NCBI GenBank assembly: GCA_004194705.1
Contig: SADC01000096.1
Span: 124,001-188,000, forward strand
DNA from: Ditylenchus dipsaci
Lineage: Eukaryota; Nematoda; Chromadorea; Rhabditida; Anguinidae
Direction of reading: 5' to 3'
DNA length: 64,000 bases
The position numbers and the translations under genes are program-made. Each line of letters starts with the position of its first letter. Position 1 is the stretch's first letter. Below the pieces are notes generated by a model that worked only from the letters and a program-made list of their open reading frames with translations, did not search any database and had not been told where the DNA came from. Positions 10,854 to 22,900 of this stretch are shown piece after piece.

Positions 10854-10999
10854 ATGAACAACACCCAGGCAGCCGTGGCTGCTGGAGTGGCCGCTAATAT
10901 AGCAGCACAGCAGCAAGCCAACCAAGGTGGACATCACCATCCCAACAACACCTCCACTAAATTCAGCGATAACTATGAGGTCAAGGAAGAGTTGGGCAA
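10854..10999 (+). CDS. CaMKII: CaMKII exon 1: extended N-terminus and start of kinase domain
   Basis: Encodes residues 1-48 and two bases of the next codon. ATG at 10854 is the only start in frame with the kinase. The first ~36 residues are rich in Ala, Gln, Asn and His (for example [15 protein letters not shown]), then YEVKEELG opens the kinase fold. Related enzymes, as I recall them, have only about 10 residues before FSDNY, so ~27 residues are extra. The donor is CAA|GTAAGTG, phase 2. An AG at 10840-10841 after a pyrimidine run lies just upstream of the ATG and could be a cis- or trans-splice acceptor giving a very short leader. Confidence 0.92.
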
Positions 11000-13900
11000 G
11001 TAAGTGATCTTGCAGTCGATTTTAACTTGCCAAGACAAACAACAGATTTATTAAAAACCCATCAATTAATTTTTTCTGTTCTTTTAAATAACCTTGCTGG
11101 ATGTATGTTCAAAAGCTACAAAAGATCCCATTACATTCAAACCTTGATTTTGCCGATCTTTTTTCAAAAATCTAAAGTTTTGCTTTTAAAAAAGCAAAAC
11201 CTCGACTCAAAGACCCTCTAATTTTTGAAAGGGCGGTCGTTAAATCGAGGTTTGACTGTAATTGGTCAATTTTACAAACTCGCAGCCACCTAGAATTTGA
11301 GAAAAATTCAAGTGATAACCAACACAAATTTATGCATGGAAAACGAATATTCAACATTTGTAAAGCGAATGTTCTAATTGTTTTTTTAAATTCTCCTTTA
11401 TTGAGACATCCGGTTTGTCCGCGGTTTATCCGAGTGTTATGCGTAATGAGGGCTGATTGCTATTAAAAACTGAATTGAGGTCAGAAACTACATTTAATAA
11501 AGTATTCAAGACGGAAAAAGGGCAAAACTTTTTTTGACCCAGATTCACTTTTTTTGACCCAGATTCACTTTTTTTTTCACTTTTTTTTGTCCCAGATTTC
11601 CTCATTTTTGTCCCAGATTTAGCTTAAACCACAGGGGAACCAAGCACTTACAAAATTGGTCAAAAAATTTTCTCTCATAACAGCCTGAAAGTTTTTCTAT
11701 ATCGTTTCTATCATGTTTTGAGCATTTTCGCCAAAATTATTTTTTCCGCAAAAATTTTTGCCTTGGGGACCAAGGTCACATTTCAGGCTCCTGAAAACTT
11801 TGGGCTACCTTGGTCCCCAAGGCAAAAATTTTTGCGGAAAATAATAATTTTTGGCGAAAATGCTCAAAACATGATAGAAACGTTATAGAAAAACTTTCAG
11901 GCTGTTATGAGAGAAATTTTTTTTGACCAATTTTGTAAGTGCTTGGTTCCCCTGTGGTTTAAGCTAAATCTGGGACAGAAATGAGGAAATCTGGGACAAA
12001 AAAAAGTGAATCTGGGTCAAAAAAAGTGAATCTGGGTCAAAAAAAAGTGTGACAAGTCAAAAAAAAAAATCTGGGACAAGTCAAATCTGGACAGAAAAAA
12101 GTGAATCTGGGTCAAAAAAAAGTATTGCCCACGGAAAAATCAGACAGACAGCAAAAATTCAAAAAGGACACTTTGGGGATGCATTGACTGCAACCGTAGG
12201 AAGACAGTCGTGTCTTCCAGAAAATGTTTCTCAGGAAAAGATCGCAAAATATTTGGTGGGTTACGCAATTTCGGACACAATAATATTCAGAACTCGAGTT
12301 AATAGAAGTCAACATTTTTTCATTTCCACTATTCGTATTTTGTGGTCCGCAAGTTGTGGGAAATAAGCCTGGAAAAGAAGTTAATTTTTTGGGGATTTAT
12401 GAACAAATCTGCAGCTTAGTTTATAATAGCTGCAGCAAAATTTTGACTCTAGTATCGAATAGCCCTATTCCCCATAATTTATTTTTCAAAATGACCCTAC
12501 TTACCGTTGTTTTGTGGCTCAGGTATGCTATGGCCAGCATATGTTGGCCGGGACTATGTCGCACGCACTTTTTGGAGGTTTGGGAAATATAACTGAGTAC
12601 GGTTTGTGAGGGTAGAGGGAAAGGCTATTCGCTACTAGAGTTCAAATTTCTTATTTGGCTTATCTCACTGAATTGAAAAGTTTGGATTGTCTACTACGTA
12701 ATCATTTGTTTTTTCAGAGGCGCCTTCTCTGTGGTACGAAGATGTGTTCAGAAAGCCACCAACATGGAATTTGCTGCAAAGATCATCAACACACGGAAGC
12801 TTTCTGCCAGAGGTTTGTTTGACATTTTTCCCCATCAGCTAAATAATAAACATACGTCACTGCTTCATATAAAATAATTTAGCTTTTTTACAGATTTTCA
12901 AAAATTGGAACGTGAGGCTCGGATCTGTCGTAAACTGCAGCACACCAATATTGTTCGCTTGCATGACAATATTCAGGAGGAAGGCTTCCACTATTTGGTT
13001 TTTGACTTGGTCACTGGAGGCGAGTTGTTTGAGGACATTGTTGCTCGTGAATTCTACAGTGAAGCGGATGCCAGGTTTGTCTTTTTATAACCTATCGGAA
13101 TTTTTCACTAAAACAGAATTTATAAAAACCTACTTGGTGGCATTCATGGAAGTGTAGACAGCCGCTCACAACCACATCGATTAAATAACTTGTTTCCAGT
13201 CACTGCATCCAGCAGATCCTTGAGTCTATAGCTTATTGCCACCTAAACAGCGTGGTGCATCGTGATTTAAAGCCAGAAAATTTGCTGCTGGCCAGTCGGG
13301 CTAAAGGAGCTGCTGTGAAACTGGCTGATTTCGGGCTGGCCATTGAGGTTCAGGTGGTTTTATTTTGACGGTGCAAATATGAAATCGGTCTAATGGTGTC
13401 TTTAGGGCGAACTAGAAGCATGGTATGGTTTGCTGGAACACCCGGTTATTTATCGCCAGAAGTGTTGAAAAAAGATCCATATGGAAAGCCAGTGGATATT
13501 TGGGCTTGTGGTGAGGCTTTTTATTATTCAAACCATTTAAAACAATAAACACACAAAACCTTCAGGAGTGATATTGTACATCCTGCTGGTTGGTTATCCA
13601 CCCTTCTGGGATGAAGACCAGCATCGACTGTATGCACAGATCAAAAATGGGGCTTATGACGTAAGTCCTGACGCTTCTCACGGAAATTATCAAAGAGTTT
13701 TATTAATACGTTCTGGCCATACTATTTTCTATGGGTCACAGATCTTCAGGGTGCACCAAATTTGCAACAGCTCACGACACCGACCCCGAAAATTTCGGCG
13801 CCGGCACCAGCTCACGGCACCAACTTCAAAAATTTCAGCACCAGCACCGGTGCCACTCACAACACTGGTTGGAATCCTTCATTTGATACCATATTTGGAC

Positions 13901-16900
13901 AAAAATATTTGTCATAACGTTAAAAAAGTATTTTAAGACAAACATCGTTTTTTGCAGTAAAAAAGGCTTGATGGGTAGTGTGGTTCTTTTTTCTCAGGTT
14001 CCTACTTTTTTTTGTATCGATGCTGAATTAATCATTCATAACATTTGTTGATTTGAGTGTTATTTGGAACATTGCTGCGAACACAACTTCTCAAATTGTA
14101 ATGGCGACAGAATTCAAGGTTGACTTGACGTTGGATGCAGTTCTTAACTTGTCGTTGTTTTTTCACTTCACAAGATTTATACGCCACCGTGTCGCCTTTA
14201 AAAACACTAAGTTCGCCGCTGCCGCGATCAGCGCCGCTGTTTCTGTGGTGAATGACCTTTAAATAAGGAAGGTTGAAGAAAGTGAAAATCTGACCGAACG
14301 CACGACCAACATTTCCTGGCTTTTTCTGCTCAATTAGCATACTCACAAAAACACGTGGGAGTTCAAGCGAATATGATATTTTGTACTAGAAGGCCTGGTA
14401 AAAAGTGAATGTCTATGAATTTCTTGAGACACCCTAAAGTTTTTATTTAGTATCCGAGCCCCGAATGGGACACAGTGACGCCAGAAGCTAAAAGCTTGAT
14501 AGACAGCATGCTGACCTTAAACCCAAAGAAACGGATCACCGCTGAGCAGGCATTGAGAGTGCCATGGATTTGTGTAAGTCCACTCTTCTTTTTTTTGAGA
14601 TTATGACTTTCACTTGAAAATCACTTTTCGTTAATGTGTTTGATAAAGTATGAATAATTGTGGCTGTTTTCAGAACCGAGACCGTGTAGCCTCGATGATG
14701 CATCGTCAAGACACAGTGGACTGCTTGCGCAAGTTCAATGCCAGACGAAAACTGAAGGTTGGCATTCACTTACATCCATATTATCCTCATACCTCTCTTA
14801 AAAACAAATCAAACCAATTAAAAGGCCCTGTTTATGTCCCGAAAAAGGCAAAAAACTTCATATCAATAGGGTTTCATTTTTTTCTTTATTCTTCTATTAT
14901 TCATTTTTCTAGTTTTTTTTCACGATTCATTGACTAAAATTTTATTTTTCATGTAAAAGTTTATTATTATTGAAAAAAATAGCACACAGCAGTTTTTCTA
15001 CAACAAAATTACTTTTAAATACTAATTTTTTCCCAAAAATTTTCTCACACTTTTTTGTTCTATTGCAAAAAGATCTTTTGTTTCTTTTGCTGAAATTGAG
15101 CTTAAGCTAGCAAGAAAAAGCGTGGCTGACTCAAAATCACCTACAAAAAGGCCAATACTTTTTCATGTCTCAAATTGACTTTTTTGTTATGTTTCAGCTC
15201 ATAGTTTTGCCTGTTTCTCTTAAATTTTTTATATTTTTCAACTTATAAAAACATCAAGTAGATCTAAAATTCTAGTTTCTTACAAGGTATATTGTGACAT
15301 GTTTGCATAATGTAGCTGAAAAGGTTAAGTATGAAACAAGTCAGTAAAATAATTTGCTTCATACTTTCACCTTTATGGGCTAATTTTTTAAAATTATGCG
15401 ACAAATCATACTTCCCTTAGAAATCAGAATCGCAAGACTAACTGATGGTGTAAGGCCTTGCTCACAATGGTGGACTGTAAATTCAACAATCCTCACTTGG
15501 AAATGACCTTTTTAACTTTTTTTTTAATTTTCCAAAAATCATTCTTTTGGTGCCATTTTGTAGCTGAGACTCAGGGCTACAAAATAAACTAATCGGTGAA
15601 GTAAGTATCAATTGAAAAATGTTGAAAAATATTTAAAAATCGTCACTCATAAACCTCACTACGGCCGATTGAGCATTCTGAGTAGGCTTGGGCTCTAGAG
15701 GTCCGGCCGGATACCGGATCGGATTTCCGAAAAAAACCGGATAACGGAATCCGGCGGTCTAAAAAACCGGATCCGGTACCGGATTCCGGATTTTTTAAAT
15801 AAGCGAAATGTACATTGGTTTTTTACATATTTTATTCGTAAAAACCAAACTTAATACAATCAATAAGTGAAATCAACATGTTCGAAAGCCTTGTTCAAAA
15901 ATGTCAGTTGCTCGGCGTCGTAGGGATCGAGTTGGTCTTCTCTAGTTAAAAACGTCCCTCGTATGTCTGAAAAGCTGTTCACTTGCAATGGAGGTTTATG
16001 TCACAGAAAGATAACGACGAGTAGCCTTGGAAAGGATTAGAAAGCGTAACACGTTTTTCTGCCAGAAGTTGAGCGGATCCGAATTCATCAGCATTATTTT
16101 ATCCGTGTTGTAAGTGACCATGTTTAACTTACGATATGGAAATTCTCCGACCAAGTAGTCGGCAGCGGCAAATTCTCAGCTTGATCCACTTGCTGGCGAG
16201 CGATAAGACTCCTCGGTTTCTCGGCGACTGGTTCCTCCTAAACCAATCATTCAAGATTGTACTACTCAACCTTAAACAAACCCCGGAGAAAAACACATCA
16301 TCTTCCACTTGCTTTACTAAAAGAATACTCACCAGATGGACGCACCACGAATACCTGTATCACGACCGCCTCTTTCGAATTGTCCTCCAGTTTAGCGAGC
16401 TTTCCTTTGTACTCCGAATGCTGCTTTGTGTGGACGATCAGCGACTTGACACTTTTGTTTGAAATTTTGTAGTTGTGCTTCTTTGCTCCTGCATCTCGGC
16501 AGATCTTTCTAATTCCCGAGCAAACACCATCAGCTTCAAATTGCTCATAAAGACCAATCATTATTCTGCATTTTGCCTGAAATAAAAATCATGTAAAAAC
16601 CACCATTTTCGACACACAAATGACAAAAAAATGCTAAAGTGACAACAATAATTCAAATAATTCGAGTTGGTTTCTTTTCGCATCGAGACAAAATAGATTT
16701 ATATTTTTTGACATTTCCGGATTTTTTCCGGATTTTTAGGCTGTGAACCGGCCGGATTACGGATTTTGAGCTCTGGGTCGGCCGGATTCCGGATCGGATT
16801 TCCAATGAAAAACCGGAATCCGAAACCGGATTTCCGATCCGGAGCCCAAGCCTAATTCTGAGTGAGGATTGTTGGTCTTTTTAACATCTTTTAATTCATA

Positions 16901-19900
16901 TCTGTTCGATCAATAACCTATTTGGTATGCCTGAATCTCAGCTACAAGATGGCTCTAAAAGAATAATTTTTGGAAAATTAAAAAAAGTTATGGCCATTTC
17001 CGAGTGCGAATTGTTGAATTTACAGTCCACCATTGTGTGCGAGGCCTAATTACTTTAAAAAAGATCAGAATAAAATTTAATTTGAGACAGAAAAAAGGTT
17101 TTGCCAAACAAAAAATCTGATAAAAATTAGTAATTTATAAAAAAGTTTTTGTGGTGTTAAAGCTGAGCTACATGGTCGCGTTTGAGTGTGTGCCTCGAAT
17201 TTAGCCCTTTTGCTATATAGAAAATCGGACTCTACAGCCAAACGCGACCGTTGTAGGCTTTAGAAAAATAATGAAATTTGTCTCTATCCTTAAATTATTC
17301 TTGATGTTTGTAATTAACCTAACAAGTGGTTTCACATTAAAATTTTTGATCTTTCTCGTTTTTCTACTTGCCTAATGATGGATATGCAGTTGTGTAGTTG
17401 TGGACATGCTCAATAATCAATGGCTGTTGTGTTGACTTATTAATTAATCTATTGTTTTGAGGTTGTACTAGTTGGTGCTACATTGTTTTCTTAATTTAAT
17501 GTGTGAATAATGTGGATGTTCTCCTTTTAGCCTTAGCCCCGGACCAAACTTAAAAAGGGCATACTTGTGGCCAATGGGTGTAGTTTCGGATAGCAGGTTT
17601 ATTCAAACGAGAATAAAAATGACGGCAACCCAAGTGCCCGACCCCCGTCAAAGAGTATTTTTCTCTAAGCCAACTTTTTTCATTTTTGACTATTTGGCTA
17701 TTTGGTTTTCACTATTTGGCCGCTTCGCAGCCGAATACCAGCACATTTTAAATTGCAATGCATGAAGGTGAAAAAAAGGAAACCCAAAAAGACAGGCTTA
17801 GAGAAAAATACTCTTTGGAGGAGGCGGGCACTTGGGCTCTTACGAAAATAAATAACTCAATTTTGTAAAAGTCAAGGAAAACAAGGAAAATATACCGTAT
17901 TTCCTCTAATTGCAGCCCTTAGAACTGGCAATTAGAAGCATGCAATTTTTTCAAACTTCAAGTAGTTCAAAACTCGTGTTTTAATTTACTGTTTGAGCTG
18001 TGTAAAAAGTGCCTGTTAGATTTGAAATCCCTCGCAGACACTTTATAGACAGCTCCAACAGTAAATGAAAACAGGATTTTCAGACCACTTGAAGTTGGGG
18101 GGGGGGCGGCAATTAGAGGAAATACGGTATATATTTTATAATAAATGTTTTTTTGGGTTTACCTGGTACCGGCCTCCAACCGGCGAAAAGCATACCCGTT
18201 AAATGTGCAACTATCACAGAAATTTACTAAATTCGCATACTGAACCAATCTCCTATAATTTTTCCCCCAACTTCTGATTCGAAATGGTGAAACGACAATT
18301 TCTGCCGGTTATTTTGTTAACAGTTTTGCATAAACAAAAAGTTTTTTTGAAGAACCTTTTATCCTTTAGTAGGGATCTCAAGAATCTCAGGGAAATCTAA
18401 GAAATCTGGATTGCTTAAAAGTACAAAAATGGTAATTTTTTTGAGATATGACTTAACAAGCTACGTATTTTCAATGAAAAAAAAATACAAAAACCTTACA
18501 ACCCTGACAAAAACTGTCCTACCATTCAAATTAGTGTTCCTGGCATTGTGTTTTTGACTCATTTTTGAAGACAGCTTTAAGCCATGTTACCCCTCATTTT
18601 GTAGCTAATGAAATAAGCTACAAATTAAGCAGTGATTTGCCTAAGAGAAGTCTGCAAAAAGTTGGTCAAAAACACAGTGTCAAAAATATCATTTTGAATC
18701 AGGGGAGGAGAAACCGGATAAGAACGGAAAAATGCCACTTTTCGACTGAAATGGGCCACCTTTTCGTGAAGACCTTTTTAGTGAAATCTCTAAAACTGAT
18801 CCCCAGATAGATTAAGTCGAGCGCCAACTATACCTTGCAAAATAAATTTTATTTAAATCAATAATGTCCCAGTTCAGTTGTATTATATGTCAAGTGCAAG
18901 AAATTCTTAACTTTTTCTTATTTTTCTTTATATTATCGTCTTCTTCTACCCTTTGTTTTGTGTTTCCTTACGCAAACTCAACTATTGCATACTCCTACAG
19001 TTCATGTGCTTACACAACCACAATCCACAATATAGCTGAGTTTGGATATTGAAAAGTCATGTCCACCCTCACAAAGCAGACAACGAAGCTTAGATGGTTA
19101 ACAAAAATCATATGTCAAAAATATTTGGTAAGTTGTAGAAAAGGAACTTAATACTTTCTACAAATTATCAAACGAATTTTATGAGGCTGTATTGGTATGA
19201 TTTTTGCTGCCCTTATTCTCAAGCCGAGTTACCTGTTTTGCTAGTGGGGGAGGTTTTTCAAGGAATCCTCATGGGTAAATCTTTTTGTTGCCGTTAAAAT
19301 GCTTTGCAGCAAAATAAAGTCAAAAATTTGTATCATGGCCAATAAAAATCTTTAACAGCGGCAAAAAGATTTGCACACTTTTGATTACTATGATCATAGT
19401 CATTAATACCCCTAAGGGTCAGCATTAACTTTGTTGTGTAAAAAACAACTTTGTTGTGAATATTCCAAAAATATGAATATAAGAATTTTCTCAACTTTTC
19501 AAGTATTGAATAATGTATACAGTCGACTCTTGATAAACCGTCACGCATTCAAGTTCGTTCCCACATAGAGTCTGACACTTTTTGAGCGCCGTGTATATAG
19601 TCTTTTGCCAAACCTGATCTGTCAGTCTATTGTCCAAAATCGCAAGAGTCAGGATTTTACCGGTCGTTTCTTAAAAAGTTAAACTTTTATAAAATTAAAG
19701 TCCTACAGGAACAATCGACAAAATGGGAATCCTCGTGATTTTTCTGATTTTTCAAAAGGTTTCAAAAGTTGGTGTAAAATAAGTGTCGGACCCTCGGCGG
19801 GAACGAACTTGAATGGATGACGGTTCATCGAAAGGCAACTTATTAATGGAGAAAATCATTTGTTTTGGCAATGCTGGCAGTTGACCAATAAAAAGCTGGA

Positions 19901-22900
19901 TTTTTAAAAACAACACTGTCAAAACACACTATTTTCTCAAAAACCGATTTATGCCATGTAGAGATCTAAAAGTATTTATACATCAAATTTTTAAAATACC
20001 GTAAAAAGTTGTCTTTACAATATTGAGCCCGAGACTCGTCAATGACTATGACCACAGTTAATGCATGCACAAAGTTGGGCAAAAAATTCACCCTCTTGTT
20101 GTTTTGTCTCCTAAATTTTTTCACCACACTCACCAAAAAAATAAATCTATCCTCCTACAGGCGGCCATCTCCGCTGTGACATTGGTCAACCGAATGGGCA
20201 GTGCGTTTCGCAACCTAACCCAAAGTGGCAGTACCTGTTCTTCACCTAGTGCCTCCTCTCAGGCCCAATCACAGCTCACCCCCACCAACAGCTTTCAGCA
20301 GTTTCCGGGCGAGGCAATGTGCCTAACGCCCACCACCAGCGGTCAGCCAGCACTCCAGCACCACACTGATCCTTGCACCTCCACCAGCATACAGGCCGGC
20401 CAAACCTACCATTCGGGCAATGGGTACTCCCAGAATGGTATGCCAGCTCCACCATCTAATAATTCCACGGGTATGGACAACAGCCAGCAGCAGCTGGACA
20501 ATGAGGTAGAAAAGAAGAGGAGACGTGTTTGCTGTGCAAGTTTTGTGCTTTTGTGCTTGTGTGTGTGCATTTCTTCTGTCCTTGTTCTTATTGTTTGACT
20601 GAGGAGACCAAAATAATTACTAATTGTGGCTTCGATTATTAACACCGCCTATTTCTGCCTATTGTTTGCTGATCATGTTGTTTTTTTACTGCTTCTAACA
20701 TTAATTTTATATAATATCACCTTGAATGAGCTAAGGATTAAAGTCCGCTCATATTAGTTGCACTTTTTAGGATCTATTTTCAAATATTTTCTAGTCGGGT
20801 TTCCTTGTTATCAGAAAAAGCCACCCATACAACTTTTTTACAGAGCTTTGGTAAATAGCAAATTAGACGTTCTTCGTCATGCGTCGAAACCTAGCAAAAC
20901 AGTTTTTGCTTGCGAAATAGATAGCTGAGTGAAAAATTGCAAAATTACCACCATTGCAAGCAATCTACTGAAAAGAAAATACACATGCATCGTTAGCTAC
21001 CGCTGAAGACGTGAAGAAAACATTGCTGGTCTGCGAGAGAATTTTAAAAATATATATTTTAATTTTTTGATAGGATTCAAAACTAAGTCAAAACTCGATT
21101 CTACCTTTGGTCTTAGTATTCTCCTTTTTAGTAGGGTTGGACGTTTAGGGTTAATTTGGCACTACAAGGTTTATTTTTTTGTCATAAATTAACCGGAATT
21201 TTGTTGTACCCGGTTTTCGGTTTCGGTTTATTTGGCCAAAATGGTTTCGGTTCGGTTAACCGACCATGTCCAACCTTACTTTTCAGATGCATCTTTAACT
21301 GTCTTGTATCATAAAAAAGGATTTGGAAGATATAAAAATGTTCTGTGTGCTTTTTTATGCGTGTTTCTTCATTTTCTGTCTTTCATTTCTGTAAATTTAG
21401 CTTTTTATAATTTCACCTAACCAATCCTTATTTTTTTTCAAATATCTATTGATTTGGCCATACTCCATTACTAGATGATTTTTTTCTTTAGTATCCCTGT
21501 TGGGGTTTTTTTTGTTAAAATTGTTTAAGCTTCAAGAGATGAAAATTTGAAGAAAAGCATACCTTGGCAGTCTGGTCTGCCTTTCTAATTTAACGAATTG
21601 CAAAAAATCAGTAGGGAGACTAAGGCAAAATATCCTAGTGATTAAATAAGTCCAATCATCTCCTATAAGTTATTTTGCTTTAATTTGCTTTCAAATAACT
21701 TATATTTAAAAAAGCTGTATGATTATTTTTAACAAAAGCATGTCTTAATAACCTCATGCTGCCTACTTTTTTTAACATTCTATTTGTGGAATTTTCTGGT
21801 TTCCTCAGCTATAAATGATATTGTGCAAAAGTAGAGTCTCAGAAAATGTTTAGATGGCGAGCTTCATTGTAATAATGCTGTAATTTGCAGGGTGCCATTC
21901 TGACTACAATGATTGCTACAAGGAATATGTCAAGTGGGTCTTTATTATTCTGTTGCATTTTTTTCGATTTACATAAGGCATTGGCATCTTTTAAAAGAGG
22001 TGTAAAGAACTCATTTAATCGGCTAAATACACAAGATGTAGATATAACACATAAGTTTCCAACTGATTTGATAAGTCATCGCTAGTTGTTTTGCCAATAA
22101 CGTAAAAGCAACAGCCCACGAAACTGGTCAGACAAACTACGAGCCCGTCATATTTGCATTTCAATGATCTGGCCTATTTGTGGTCATATTTCAGCCAAAT
22201 ATAAATCATATATGGCCATAGTTATTGAAGAAAAAACCATGCAAATAATGGTGAAATCGCCGCACGTCAATAATATGTAATAAGAAGCTTGACGAGCATT
22301 GTGGGTTGCAACTAAATAGACCTGCAGATACCTCTTTATTTATTCTTTATTTATTTCGTCTCAAAATTTACATCAGGGGTCAAAAATTAGCGAAATCGTT
22401 AAAAGATAAGCTCACTTACAAGCCCTTATTTAATTCGTTACCTGCACTAAATTTTTTTTCAACAAATGACCTTAAAAAATACATTTGTTTTTAAAAACCT
22501 CCATGTCTCTATATTAATATACGTCTTTTGTAGAAAAGTGGCGTACTGTTTTTCCTCTAATTTGCCGCTCGGGCGGCTTATTTTTCAAACCCTCACAAAT
22601 CTGAAAATTTTAATGTCGATCTCGAGATCTTTGGGTGCTCAACCAAAATCCAAAGAGTGCAATCGGTAGAACTGACAATACTTTTTTTTGCGCAAATCCA
22701 CTTTTTTGGTTCAAATTTTTGTTTTGCCTAGTTAGATTGAAACTTTTCAACATTTTTGAAAAGTTTTAACACTGTTATGTAGCCCTGCAACTTTTGTTTC
22801 TAATATCATTTACTGCGTCATCTCTGAAAAATTAAATACAAGAATGTAAAAGTATGGAGGCAATCAGAACAACAATTTCGTTGATACTTTTACCTTTTTG

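Larger units (their letters stand above)
15683..16854 (-). mobile_element. Internally deleted hAT transposon, 8-bp target duplication
   Basis: Ends TAGGCTTGGGCTC and GAGCCCAAGCCTA; exact duplication ATTCTGAG at 15675-15682 and 16855-16862. Subterminal regions are rich in CCGGATNCCGGAT-type repeats. Carries remnants of both ends of a transposase on the minus strand (next two entries) but not the catalytic middle. Confidence 0.85.
15451..17050. mobile_element. Foldback element split by a hAT insertion
   Basis: TAAGGCCTTGCTCACAATGG ... GGACTGTAAATTCAACAATC at the left pairs with GATTGTTG ... TTGAATTTACAGTCC ... CCATTGTGTGCGAGGCCT at the right. The hAT element 15683-16854 sits inside it. Confidence 0.7.

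Noticed and set aside
13568..13936. Long frame running from kinase exon 6 into the intron
   Set aside because: The part after 13660 follows a clear GTAAGT donor and enters a GGTGCC-rich repeat.
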